A DNA stretch of 64,000 nucleotides from NCBI GenBank assembly GCA_023416735.1, contig JAEZGX010000002.1:175049-239048 (forward strand). Reading direction: 5' to 3'. The notes below the pieces were generated by a model. That model worked only from the letters and a program-made list of their open reading frames with translations. It searched no databases and was not told the DNA's origin. Made by a program: the position numbers and the translations under genes. The DNA is from Verrucomicrobiota bacterium (GTDB lineage: Bacteria; Verrucomicrobiota; Verrucomicrobiia; Opitutales; Opitutaceae). This document shows, one piece after another, positions 8,469 to 21,600 of the stretch (the stretch's first letter is position 1; the number at the start of each line of letters is the position of its first letter).

Positions 8469-9542
8469 TCATTGAAGATAGGCGGGCAGGAGCTTCCAGA
8501 CGTCGGTGCGCGGGGTGGTTGAGCCGCGTTTGCGGATGACGAACCCTTCGCCAGGTTTGAGCACAACAGCATCCGCGGTGGCGGCTGTGTCGCCGACGCG
8601 ATACCATCCGGCCGGTTTGGCGCCGCCAGCGCCGAGGTAGAAGTAGACAGCGGAAGCGGACTTGTTTTTGGCCGCAACGGCGTTGTCGAATACGAGCAAT
8701 TGGTCGCTTTGCGGGTTGGCGGAGGTGGTCGGAGCAAAAGCGCCGGAAGAAACGAGGCTCGATGAGCCGAGCGTCACAGGGGTAGCTACAGCGAGCCCGA
8801 CGAGATTGTCCTGAGCGGTCTGGGCTGCGAGGGTCGACACTGGTGTGCGTTGGATGGCCATTTGGACGCAACCGGTCAAGGTCAGCGCCGTGTCTATGGC
8901 GATATTGTGTCGGACTACGAAATAGCTTCCAGGATCGATCCGCTGGGCGCCTTTTGACACGGCGGTATTGCCGACCTGATACCAGCCGGCGGGTTTGTTC
9001 GAAGTTCCGGCGAAGTAAAAGAATACCTTGGAAGCGGCGTGGTTGATACCCGTGGTCTCGGGACTGAATAGCAGCACTTCGGTCGCGAAGGGCGAGGCGG
9101 TGGCGACATGAACGCCGGTGCCGTTGGGGAAAAGGGTATCGAGGGTCCAGTAGGGAATCACGGCGAGGGTGTCGCTGGTGGTGAGCGCGGCGAGATCGTT
9201 GGTGGTCGGGTCAACGGTGACGGCGTTGCTGGTGGCGGAAGCGATGGGTAGCACGGCGCCTTCGAGGGGGCCGGTCATGACGAGCGCGTAGGCGCCGCCG
9301 GTCGAGATGGCGGGGATCGAGGCGTCGAGGGTGAGGGTATTGCCCTCGCGGGTGGTGAGGTTGGCTTCGACGAGGGCGGGGCGGTGGAGGGGGAGGGAGA
9401 CGATGGTGTCGGAGTTGCCGCGGAGTTTTAGGCGGAGGACGCCGACGGGGTCGCTCGAGGCGGCGGAGAGCGGAAAGGTGAGAGCGAACGTGAGGATGGC
9501 GGCAGCGAAGAGGCGCAGGGGGCGCAACGATGTGACACGCAT
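8469..9542 (-). CDS. TIGR02597-like secreted protein
   Basis: A 357-residue protein with signal peptide (LRLFAAAILTFALTFPLSAA), all-beta in appearance. It has two similar halves with recurring motifs: FFYFAGTSNKPAGWYQVGN and VYFYLGAGGAKPAGWYRVGD, and DPGSYFVVRH and KPGEGFVIRK. The KPAGWYxVG pattern recalls the TIGR02597 family of unknown function known from Verrucomicrobiota. The assignment is from memory. The start at ATG 9542 is chosen because the signal peptide follows. It lies 79 nt behind the giant gene and is probably co-transcribed. Confidence 0.75.
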   Translation of the reverse strand: MRVTSLRPLRLFAAAILTFALTFPLSAASSDPVGVLRLKLRGNSDTIVSLPLHRPALVEANLTTREGNTLTLDASIPAISTGGAYALVMTGPLEGAVLPIASATSNAVTVDPTTNDLAALTTSDTLAVIPYWTLDTLFPNGTGVHVATASPFATEVLLFSPETTGINHAASKVFFYFAGTSNKPAGWYQVGNTAVSKGAQRIDPGSYFVVRHNIAIDTALTLTGCVQMAIQRTPVSTLAAQTAQDNLVGLAVATPVTLGSSSLVSSGAFAPTTSANPQSDQLLVFDNAVAAKNKSASAVYFYLGAGGAKPAGWYRVGDTAATADAVVLKPGEGFVIRKRGSTTPRTDVWKLLPAYLQ

Positions 9543-9621
9543 GGTGGTTTTACCGCCTCTTCCGATGAATCGGGGCGGGCTGCGGCGGCTTATGATGACC
9601 GGGAGGGAACTCATGGGCGGG

Positions 9622-12600
9622 TCAGTTGGATTCGGCGCGGTAGAAGCGAGCGGAGCCTTCGTCAGGCGAGGTGGTGTCTTCGATGGTGGCGTGGCCGCCG
9701 GAGTCGGTGGCGACGTTGTTGGTGAGCTCGGTCCAGGTCAGCAGGTCGGTGGAGACCAGGATCGTGTAGAGCGTGTAGCGGGTGCCGGTGAGTTGGAGGG
9801 TCACGCCGCCCGCGCTGCGGGGTTCGATCGTGAGGACGGGCGACGCGGGAGAATCGATTTCGACGGTGACTGTGGCGGTCGCGGTTTCGTTGTCCGTGTC
9901 GTGGATCGTGTAGGTGAACGTGTCATTGCCGGCGATGACGCCGTTGAGCGAGTAGGTGATGACGCCGTCGGAAAGTGAGACGGTCGCGCCTTGGGCGCTG
10001 GTTGCGGAGACGGAAACCAAGGTGAGTTCGTCGCCGTCGGGATCGGAGTCGTTGGCCAACAGCACTGCGGTCGCGACGGTGGCGTTTTCTCCGGCGGTGC
10101 GAACAATGGTGTCGTTGCTCGCGACGGGCGCGCGATTGGCGACGCGCAGGGTTGCGGTGCCGGTCGCGGTTTCGTCGAACTCGTCGCGGACGGTGAACGC
10201 GAACGTGTCGTCGTCATTCCGCGGCAGCGAGGCGGGCGTATAGAGGACGTTGCTGCCGACCACCGCCAAGATCCCGCCGCCGGTGCTCGTGGCGGGGACG
10301 CTGACGAAGCTGATCTCGTGGCCGTCGGCGTCGGACGCGGCGGCGAGCAGCGTGGCGATCGGCACAGTGGTGAGGGCGTCGGTGTTGTGACGATCGATCG
10401 TCACAGGAGCGACGGTCGGTGCGCGGTTGAGCAGCTTCACGGTCACGATGCCGGTGACGGCGGTTTCGACACGATGGTCGGTGATCGTGTAAGTGAACGT
10501 GTCGTCGCCGGTGATCGCGGCCGGGGAGGCGGCGGTGTAAGTGATCGTGCCGGAGGCGACAGAGACGTCGGCGCCTTGCGCGCTGTTTGCGGCGAGCGCG
10601 ACGAAGGAGATCTCGTCGAGATCGGGATCGGAGGCCGCGGCGAGCAGCGTGGCGACGGCGAGTGTGGCGGGTTGGTCGTTGAAACGCTCGACGACGAGCG
10701 TGCCGGGGATGGGGGCGCGGTTGACCAGGCGAATGGTGACGGTCGCGGTGGCCTCGGCGTTGAGTGCATCTTTCACTTTGTAAGTGAACGTGTCGTCGCC
10801 GGTGATCGCGTCGTAGGATGGCGCGGTGTAGGTGAGTGTGCCGTCGACGATGGTGATCGTCGCGCCTTGTTCGCTGGTCACGTCGGCGCTGACGAAGATG
10901 AGCGTGTCGGCGTCGGGATCGGTGTCGTTGGCGAGCAACGAGGCGAGCGTGAGAACGGCGGGTTCGGTATTGAAGCGGTCGATGACGTCGTCGGCGGGTG
11001 TCGGCGTGCGGTTATCGACGATGATCGTGACGGTGGCGGTGGCGGTTTCGTTGTGCGCGTCGGCGATCGTGTAGATGAAGGAGTCGGACGCGTTGAATGG
11101 TGTGGTGGGCGGCGTGTAGGTGACGGTATCACCGACGACGGAGATCGTGCCGCCTTGGGCGCTGGTGCTTGCGACGCCCTCGACCGTGAGCGCATCGCCG
11201 TCGGCATCGCTGTCGTTGGCGAGCAGCGCGGCGAACGAGAGGGTGGCGTTGGCGTCGTTGAAACGGTGGACGGAATCGTTCGTGGCGACGGGCGCGCGGT
11301 TGAGGAGTTGAACGGTGATGAAGCCGATGGAGGTGGCGCCGTGGGAATCAGCGATTTCGTAGGTGAAGAAATCTTCGTCCTTCACGAGCGCGGGCGATTG
11401 CGTCGTGTAGGTTATGGCGCTCGTATCGTGCGCGATGTCGCCGCCGAGAATGGAGTATTCGTCGACCTGGACGATCTGCACGGCGTCACCTTCAGGATCG
11501 GCGGCGAGAGCGAGGAGTTCGGCGGTGGCGATTTGCGCGGGTTGGTCGTTGTAGCGGGTCAGTGTGCGATCGGCGGCGACGGGGGCGCGGTTTGCGATCG
11601 TGATAGTGACCGTGGCGCTGTCGGTTGCACCGCGGGCGTCGGTGATCGTGTAGGTGAACGAGTCGCCAAGGGTGCTTTCGGAAGTGGGTGTGTAGGTGAT
11701 GACGCCGTCGGTGAGCGAGACGGTGCCGCCTTCGGTGCTGGAGGCAGAGACCGCGGATACGCCGAGGGTGTCGTTCTCGGGATCGGAGTCGTTGGCGAGA
11801 AGCATGCCGGCGGTGAGGATGAGCGGCTGGCCGTAAATACGTTCGACGGAATCGTCGGCGGCGACGGGCGGATTGTTTTGCCAGAGGACGTGAACCGTCG
11901 CGGTGGCCGTGGCGCCGCGGGAGTCTTTCACGCGGTAAACGAAGGAATCGTCGATCGTGAGCGGTGAGGCCGCGTAGGTGATGACGCCGTCGGAGTAGGA
12001 AAGCGCGACGCCGTTCGCGCTGGTGGCGGAGACGAGAGCATCGAAGTTGACGACGTCGCCGAGTTCGGCGTCGGAGTCGTTGGCAAGGAGCGTGGCGACG
12101 GAGATCGTGAGAGCGTTCGCGCCGCGCGAGACAGTGTCGTCGCCGGGGAGTGGGGGCGTGTTGATGAAGAAGTGGGTCCAGACGTAGTTGTAGTCGAAGT
12201 CGGTCAATTCGGTGCGAAGGCTCCAGGTCAGTTCGATGCCAACACCGCCAGCCGGGAAGTCAGGTCCGGGCGTGAAGGTGTAGTTGATCTGAGATAGACC
12301 GTTATCAGGCGGAGGTGTGACGGTGAGTAGGGAAGCGCCGGGGCCGCTCAGCGTGCCGTAGGCGCTTAGGTCTTCGATGAATGTGCGGGTGTAGCCACCG
12401 GATCCGTTGGGCGTGAGCAGTTCGGCTTCGAGAAACGCGACTTCGACCGGCTGGCCTTGGCGCTGAGCGACGAAGAACCAACTGGAGTAAGGCGTCTGAG
12501 GCGAAAGCGGGAGCGATTGGCTGGCGCCGACGCCCTGAGGCATGTTGTAGGAGACGAAGCCGCGGAACGGAATTTCGGCCATGGTGCCGGCGCGATCGTC

Positions 12601-15600
12601 GATAACGACCAGCGGGACGAAGGATTCCTCAACGGTGCCGTGGGGAGCATCGGGCAAGTAGCTGTAAGCGCTTAGGTCGCGAACGCGGGTGGTGACCTCC
12701 TCGGGTGTGCCGGTGGTGATCCAGTGGTCGCCAAAGACTGGGTTCCAGTCGTAGGTCCAATCCGCTGCCGTTTCATTAGGCGAGACGTAGCCGTGGTCGT
12801 AGGCGACGATCCGAACCGTCAGCTGGGTGCTGTCGGCGTCGGTGATCGTGATGTTCGAGAAGATGAGGTTGGGATCACCCATGTTGGTGCGGTCGGGCAG
12901 CAATGTGCCGGGTGCTTCCGGCAGGCCGGTGACGACGGGCGGGTGGAAGTTTGCGAGATCGGCGACGTAGATCCAGAACTCGGTCGGTTCGCTTTCCTGG
13001 CCGATGGAATCGATGGTTTTGAACGTGAAGACGTCGTAGCCGAAATAGGTTTCGTCCTCCGAATTTTCATCGGTGAGATAGCCGGGCGCGGCGGTGTAGA
13101 TGAATTCGTTGGTGTTGCCCGCTTGGGTGACGGAGCCGTGCTGCGGTTGCGAAACGAGCGCGTAAGTGATGGTGTCGCCGGTGGTGTGACCGCCGTCGGC
13201 GAAGACCGAGGTGGTGGCGAGGGCGCCTTCGAGCGGGCTGTTTTGAGCTTCGGCGAAGCCGGCCTCGGCGGTGGGGAGGCCATTCGCAATGTGGAAGCGC
13301 ACGATGCCGATGGCGCTGTTGTTCGCCGAGTCGATGATTTCGTAGGCGAACTGGATTGTGCCGGTGAACTGAGACGGCGGGGTAAGGGTGAACTCCGGGG
13401 CCGTTCCGGTCAGCGTGCCGGTGTCGCCGGCGACGGGTTGGCCCGATTCGATGCGCGTGAGTTCGCCGAGGAGTTGGTAGGAGGCGGTGAGATTGGGGTT
13501 GAACGCGGCGTCGAGGGTGAACGACGCGGGTTGGTTCATCGTTACGTTGATCGTCTGGTTCTGATTCGCGAAGGGCGTCTGGTAGTCGAGGAACGGCGTC
13601 GTGTAGAGACGCTTGAAGCGATAGCTGGCGGTGCCGAAGGTGACGGTTGTGTTGTGCGGGTTGGGGAAGGTTTCGCTGCTGATGCGCAGGATGGGAGCGG
13701 CGAGCGTGCCCTCGATGGAGAACAGTTCCGGAGAGGAGGACTCAATGAATGTGGGGACGCCGCCGGCGAGCGGGAGCGGAACGTCGCGCGTCGTGGGAGC
13801 GAACAAGGCGAGTTCGTCGATCGGCGCGACGGAGAGCAGGGAGGGGCCGGTGATGAGCGAACCGTAACCGGCATCGATCTCGACGACGCCTCCGTTGAAG
13901 GCGGAGGTTCCGACTTGATCGACGTCGGTGAAATCGAAGTCGGCGAGCAGTTCGGCGCCGTCGGCGACGAGAGCGAGGTTGTCGTCGAGGTCAGCGACAT
14001 TGTCGACGAAGGTGGTGAACGGCTCGTTGTAGCCGGAGTAGAAACCGATCGTGCCGTTGCGCGCGTAGATGGCGCCGCCGCGGCCGGTGCCGCCGGAGCC
14101 GCCGAGGGCGGAGTTACCGACCAGGAGGGAAGGCGCGCCGTAGAAGGCGATGTCGCCGCCGTCGTTGTAGAGAGCGCCGCCCTGGCCGTCGGAGCCGGTG
14201 CCGCCGAGCGCGGCGTTGTCTTCGAAGGTAACTCCGTCGAGCAGGACGAATGCGCCGGCGCCGACGTGGATCGCGCCGCCGCGACCCGGCTGGCCGGTGG
14301 AGCCAGCCGCGAGGCCGTGGGCGAGTGTGAGATTAATGAGCGAGAGTTCGGCGCCGGGGGCGACGGCGATGAGTCGCATCGCGGGCGCGGAGACCGGGCG
14401 TTCGATGCGCAAGCCGGGAGCGGCGCTGCCATCGATCACGAGCCGGTGGTTGACGTGAATGGCGGACGGGCCGGCGGCCGTTTCGATGGGCGTGGACGGG
14501 AGCGTGATGGTTTGACCGGCGAGATCCGGAGAGAACTGGATCTGCCAGAGCGTGGAGCCCGCGGGCATGTGCGCGAGCAGATGAGCGAGCGAACCGACGC
14601 CCTCGCTCGCAGTGGTCGTGACGACGCGAGATGTCGTGATGTTGCGGAACGTGATGCGCGCGGAGACGGGGAGGTTCTGCGTCGTGTTGGCGCGATAGAT
14701 GAGGTAGTCTTCGCCAACGTAGTTGGCGTCCGGCGTGTAAGTGTAGTTGCGGCCTTCCGGAGTGAACTCAGGCGAGAGGGTGCCGTGAGCGGGACCGGAG
14801 ATGATTTCCAAGCTGACGGGGCGCGTGATGTGTGTGGCGGAGATCGAGAAATCGGTCGGAGCGCCGTCGACGACATAGATATCCTGATCGACGACCTCGG
14901 GCGTGCGGTAGGTGTCGGCGAGGAAAATGATCTCCGATTCGTTGGTATAGGAAATGCCATCCTCGGTCACGGTCAGGAGGATGGTCGCGTAGCCGCCGTA
15001 AACGTGACCGTCGTTGCCGGCGGCCGGCGGAGAGAAGCGAACCGTGCGCGTGTCGTCGGAGCCGGGGAGAACTTCGAGGCCGATCGGGGCGGTGCCGCCG
15101 TAAAGGCGGTAGGCGCCATCGGTGGCGGTGAGCTCGGAATTCGCGGAGCCGAGGGTGGCGGTGAAGTCGGTGCGGTCGCGGAGTTGAGAAGCTTCGGAAA
15201 TACGCGTGACGGTGGGGCCGGAGGTGGGAAGGGCGAACGAAGGCGGATTGTGATCGCGAATCGCGACGGTGCCGGTGCCGAGTCGGGAGAAAGAAACGCC
15301 GTTGAAAGCGACGCGCGTCCAATCAGCGATGACGGCATTTTCGTCGCCGAGGAGGTGGACGGCGGGACCGGTGGTTGGGGCGACGTTGTCGGTGAACGTC
15401 GTGTCGGTGAATGCGGCCGAGCCGTTGCGCACGAAAACGGCGCCACCGGAGCCGTGGGCGTTGTCGTCTTCGGCGCGGTTGTCGGTGAAGAGCGTATCGT
15501 TTTCGGTTTCGAGTTTGCCGTGCGCGCTGTAGATCGCGCCGCCTTCGGCGCCGGATGAGGCGGAGCCGTGGGCGTGGTGGTTGCGCACGGTGACGCCGTC

Positions 15601-18600
15601 GAGGAGGACGGTGCCTTCGTTGTAGATCGCGGCGCCGCGGGCGGGGAGGTTGACGGATTCGTTGCGGATGAGACCGTCGGCGACGGTGAGATTGCGCAGG
15701 ATGAGCGTGCCCTCGGACGTGACACGGAAGAGGCGCAGTTCGGCGGTGGCGGGATTGCGTGCGAGGGTGAGGCCGTCCACGCCGGTAGCGTCGAGTTCGA
15801 GGAAATGGGGAACGAGCAACGCGGTCGGGCCGTGAACGGTGTCGGTCGCGGTGCTGAAGAGTATCGTCTGGTTGGCTAGCGAGGGCGTGAAGACGATGCG
15901 GCCGCCGCCTTGAGGCGCGAGTGCGGCGATCGCGGCGCTGAGCGAGCCGGCGCCGGAGGCGTTGGTGTTGGTGACGGTGAGCGTGGTGTCGACCACCTCG
16001 ACCGTGACGGTGGCGGAGGCGCTGTTGCCGAAGACGTCGGACGCGGTGTAGGTGAATGAGTCGGCGCCGGCGTAGTCTTCGGACGGGAGGTAGGTGGCGA
16101 CGTGGCCGTCGAGCTGCACGAAGCCGTGCGTCGCTTGCGCGGCGATGGTGAACGTGAGCGTCTCGTTTTCCGGATGGGTGGCGAGGAGGGCGATCTTGCG
16201 CGGCTGATTCTTGAAGACGCGGAGCGATTGCGCGGGAGCAGTGGGAGCGTCGACGACGCGGGTGATCTCGAGTGTGACGACAGCGCTGGGAGAACGACCG
16301 CCGATATCGTTGGGAGCGATGCGGAAGCTGTCGGTGCCGTAGTAGTCGCCGGTTGGCACGTAGGTGTAGGTGCGGCCGGTGCCGAAAACCAACGTATCAC
16401 CGACCCTGAGTGGTAATCCGTTTACCCGCAAGGTGCCGTGGACGGGGAGGGTTTGGATCACGTAGCTGCCGACAGGCCAGACGCGGGCAGGGATGTTAAC
16501 GTTTTGAGTGGTCGCGGAGGTGAAGTCTGCTTCGTCGAGCGTGACGCTCGTCGCTTCCAAAAGAGTTTTGGTGAAGCCGCGGAAGAAGTGGGCAGGCGTC
16601 CAGAACGTGATGCGCGACGACTGCGGAATGGCGACGTCAGCGGCCCCGTCGGCGTTGAGATCGGCGACGGCGATCTGCGCGGCGGCGGTGGCGTTGTAGG
16701 AGGTCCAATCGAGGGCGGTGGCGGTGAAGGCGCCGGAGCCGTTGTTGGTCCAGAGCGTGTCGGCGCTGGTGCCGGTGATCGCGAGCAGGTCGATGTCGGC
16801 GTCACCGTCGAAATCGGCGGCGGCGAGTTGAACGACCGGCCCGGCGGCGAAGGAGCGTTGGTGGACCAAGTGGCCGGATCGGTCGTTGCGGTAAACGTGA
16901 ATCGTGTCGGTCGCGGAGCCGCCGGCTACGATGAGGTCGGCCCAGCCGTCGCGATCGAGATCGGTGACGGCGATGGTTTGTGTGCCGGGGACGCGGACGG
17001 AGTTGTCGGCGGTGAACACGCCGCTGCCGTTGTTGAGCCAAACGACGATGTCGCCGGTGCTGGCGCGGACTTGGACGAAATCGAGTTTACCGTCGTGGTT
17101 GAAGTCGGCGACAGCGGCTTCGCGAGTGCGATCGTCGGCGGGTGCGAAACGTTGGGAGCCGGCGGGGCTGAAGGTGTTGTCGGCGTTGTTCAGCAGAAGC
17201 ACTTCGCCGTCGGTGGCGGAAGGGCCGAGAACGAGGATATCCTGATGGCCGTCGCCATCGAAATCGCCGGGGAGGAGGCGGGAGCCGGCGAAGGCGAGGG
17301 GCTCGGCGAGAAGAGTGGTGGTGGAGGCGTTCGCGACATCGAGGGTTTCGACGGTGAGCGAGGCGCCGCTGCGGGAGCCGGCGAAGTCGACGAGGCCGTC
17401 GCCGTTGAAATCGGCGAGGGTAAAGGCGTCCCAGGCGCCGGTGGCGCCGTATTGGAAGCGGGAGAAACCGCCCGCGCCGTCGCCGAGGTAGATCCAAGCA
17501 CCATCGTCGCCAACGAACATGACATCGCCGCGGCCGTCGCCGTTGATATCGCCGGCGGCGGCGCCGGTGACGCGGCCGGTGGTGGCGAGGACGTCGCTTT
17601 GACGGAAGTGTCCGGCGCGGCTGGTCCACGGAATGGAGAACCGGGCGACGTGAGAATAAAACGCGGTGCCGAGCGCGCTGAAGATGTCGCGGGTGGACGT
17701 GACCTCGACGATTTCGCCGGCGTTGAAAGAGAGACCCGGCGTGAGCGTCGGTTGGAGAAGATCGGACGTGAGGCTGCCCCAGCGGGCAGACGAATGGAGG
17801 CGTCCGTGGGCCGAACCATGCACGACGAAAGTCGTGGGAGAAAAGTCGCCGGGCGTGACGGCCTGGTCGTAGGTGAAAGCGATGGCGGGCCGGGTGGACG
17901 AGGCGACGCCGCCGGAGGAAGGCGAGGCGGCGGTGACCGAGCCGAAACCAGCGGGCGCGGCGCCGTAAGTGGCGACGAACGCGGTCGACGTGTAGTTGGA
18001 ACCGACGAGACGGATTTGCGCTCCCTCGTAGGAGCCGGGCAGCCACGGGAGGCGCAGGACGCGGAGATTGCCCTCGGTGAAGTCGGCGCCGGACGGGAGC
18101 GTGAGGGTTTGCCAGCCGCTGCCGGTGTTGATCTGCCAGACGAGGCCGGCGTAGTTGCGCGAATTGTCGAAGGTGATTTCGAGGTAGCCGCCGGCCACGC
18201 GGCGAGCGAGGGCGAGGTCGTAAACGGGCGCGAGCGTCGTGGTAGTGGATTCGATCGCGCCGAGATCGACTATGTCTTCGTGCGTGCGGGCGTTGCCGAA
18301 AAGATCGGTTTCGCTGTCGGCGAGCGTGGAGTTATCGCCGGCGTTGCGGGCGGGAGATTCGGGTCCTGGGACGAGACGATCGTTGATCGAGACGAAGCGC
18401 GGATTGTAGCCGATGTTGCCGGTGCCGGCGTAGTCGCTGAGGCCCTCGATGAGCGTGTGAGTGGCGTTGACGACGGCGGAGCGGCTGGACGTCAGCTGAC
18501 GCGATTCGATGGTGCCACTGGCGGCGTTGTTGCCGAAGAGGATGGAGTTGGCCATGTCGAGCTGGCCGCCGGAGACGAAGAGGCCGCCGGTGTTTTGTGA

Positions 18601-21600
18601 CGGAGCGGTGTTGTTGACGACGGTGACACCGGTGAACCGCGACGTTGAGTCGATGAGATAAAAGGCACCGTAGCTCTCGCCGCCGGAGAACACGCCGGCG
18701 TTGGTGGCGTTGTTGGCGAAGTAGGAATTGCGGACGGTGAGATCGACCCCGTGGGCGCGAAGGACGCTGGCGTTGGCGAAGGAGCCGCCCTGAGCGGCGT
18801 TGTTGAGGAAGGTGCAGCGCTCGAGAGTGAGCGAGAGACCGGAAGCGTCGATGACGCCGGCGCCGTTGAAGGTGTTCTTGTTGTTGGAAAAAACGCAGTC
18901 GAAGAACGTCGCGTGGACGGTCGAGCCGCCGGGTTCGGTGAACGAGAGCGCGGAGGTGCGGCTGTTGGCGTTGGCGAACGTCGTGCGGCGCACGGTGAGT
19001 TCCGGCACGGTCGAGGTGATGAAATGCGCGGAGAAGCTGCCGGTGCGATCGACGGAATTCTCGAAGCGGGAGTCCTCGATTGTCCAAGCGAGGCCGTTGG
19101 CGTTGGCGATGGCCACTTCGTTGCCGGTGAAGGTGGTGCGGCGGATGGTGACGTGATCGATGAAGCCGGAGAGCGCGACGTGCTTGTTGATGAACTGGCA
19201 GTCCTCGAGGAGCAGATGAGGCGCGTAGCTGGAGGCGGAGAGCGCGGCGCCGCCTTCGAAGCGGACATTGCGGAAGATGGCTCCGCGGTGGTGGAGGTTG
19301 ATCCCGGCGAGAAGTTGGACGCCGTCGAAGATCGGTGTGTCGCTGCCGTTGACGTTGGTGATGGAGAACGCGTGAGCGATGCGGACGGGGTTGCGCGCGG
19401 GATTGCGTTCCGAGAGGTAGAGCTCGCGGCCGTAGCCGTTGAAGCCGCCGTAGATGCGAATGCCGGCGGGGAGCGCGATCGTGGCCGTTTCGGAGTAAGT
19501 GCCACCGGCGACCCAGATCTCGGTGTGCGAAGGCGCGGCGGCGATGGCGTCGGCGAGATTGTTGAAGGCAGTGTCCCAGTTGAGACCGTCTCCGCCGGCG
19601 GCGGCGAAAGTGGAGACGTAGCGGACGTGGTTGCGGGACGTGGTGACGGTGTAGATCGGTGAAACGTAGGCGGTGCCGCGGATGCCGAAGCGGACCAGAC
19701 GATCGGGAATCGCGTCGGAAGACGGCGCGGCGATGGTGAGCGTGGCGCTGGTGAGATTGTAAGTGGAGGAGAGGCTCGGATCGGCCGAGACCGCAACCCA
19801 CTGATCGTCGATCTGGATTTCCCAGTAGATGGCGGAGGTGACGTTGACGTCGGCGGTGATGACGAGCTTGCCGTCCGCGGTGGACCAGACGGGGACGATG
19901 TTGGCGTTGTTGGCGTCGATTTGGACGCGCAAGGCGGAGACGCCGATGGTTTCGGTGAGCTCGCGGGCGCCGAGATCGACGGCGGAACCGACGAGACGGT
20001 TTTGGCCGGCGAGGTCGGTGGCGGGGAGGCTGGCGGCGAGGTTGCTGCCGGCGTTGACGGCGGGGGAGTAGCGGGTGAGCCGGTATTCGCCGGGGTAGGA
20101 CGGATCGAAGAGCGGGGAGAAACCGATGTTGCCGTTGCCGGTGTAGGCGGAGAGGCCCTCGATCAGCGAGTAGGTGACGACGGGCAGGTCGGCGCTGTCG
20201 CGGTAGATTTGTTTTTCCTCGGCGGTGAGACCGGTGGTGGTTCCGGTGACGGTGTTTTCGGCGAAGATGGAGTTGGTGACCGTGAGACTGCCGCGGTTTT
20301 GAACCATGCTGCCCTGGCGGAGAAGCGGGTTGCTGCTGCTGGAGGATGCGACGGTGTTGCCGGCGACGGTGGTGTGGAGGAAGGAGAGCGAGCCGGCGTT
20401 TTGGATGAGGGAGGAGTTGTTGTTGTCGTGGAGAAACAGGCCGCGGTTGCCGGCGATGAGCGAGTGCGCGATGACGGCGGTGGCGCCGGAACTGACATTG
20501 AGGACGGGCGCGAGGTAGGCGCCGTTTTCGGTCCACGTGCAGCGTTCGAACGTGGCGGACGCGCCGCTGACGAGGTGGACGGCGGTGTGGTTGCTGTCTC
20601 GGAAAAGCGTGTCGCGCACCTGCGTCGGCTGACCGGCGAGATTGCTGACGATGCGAAGGACGCCTGGCGGGCTGCTCGAGACCCGACTGCTGTTGAAGGT
20701 GCAGCGGGCGATCTCGGAGGACGAACCGGACTCGAGGATCACGGTGTCGATGTTGTCGTTGAACGTGCAGTTCTCGATCAGCGGGCTGCTGGCGGCGATG
20801 GAAAGCACCTCGCGGTTGAAGCCGGAGAAGGTGCAGTTGCGGATCGTCGGGCTCGCGTTGACGAGGACGATGCCGATCTGGGTGCGCTTCGAGATGCAGT
20901 TGAAGCCGTCGAAGATCGTGGCGCGCGTGAGCGGCCTGGAGGACTGGTCGAGGAAGTAGCCGAGCGTGGAGGAGTTGAAGGGATTCTCGAGTTGGGTTTG
21001 GGAACCGGCCAGACGCTGAGAGAGCGAGGATTCGGTGCCGGCGAAACCGCCGTAGATGCGCATCCCCTCTTCGAGGACGAGCGGTTGGGTGAGCTCGAGC
21101 TTGGTCTTGCGCGCGACCCAGATCTCGGCGCCTGTGCTCCAGTTGGTGAGAGCGTCCTGGAGATTGCGGAAGGCGTTGGCCCAGGTGGTGCCGTTGGGCG
21201 TGCCGACTGCGTAAGGATCGACGTAGATGATGCGCTGGTCGACGACGGAGAGGCGGAACGGCGAGGACGCGATGGAGCCGAAAAGATAACGGAAGCGCGT
21301 GCCGTCGAGCGCCATGGCGGCGTGGGCGACGGCGAGCGTGCTGGTATTGCCGTTGACGGTGATGGTGTAGTCGCCGCCGGAAGTGAGGGTCGTCCACACG
21401 CCGGGCGACGTTTCGATCTGCCAGGTGAACGTGCCGGCATCGGCGGACTCCGCGACGAACGTGGCGGTGCCGTTGAGTTCGACCTCGAGGGTGCCGGGCG
21501 AGCGGACGATGCGAAGCGGGGTGTCGGGCGTGCCGGTGAATTCGTAGGCGCCGAGATCGGGCGCGCTGCCGAGGACGCGGGTGTGGCCCGAGCGATCGAG

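Noticed and set aside
9866..12157. Possible CRISPR or satellite array because of the regular ~285-bp period
   Set aside because: The period is that of protein-coding cadherin-like repeats. The units diverge and are not separated by unique spacers.
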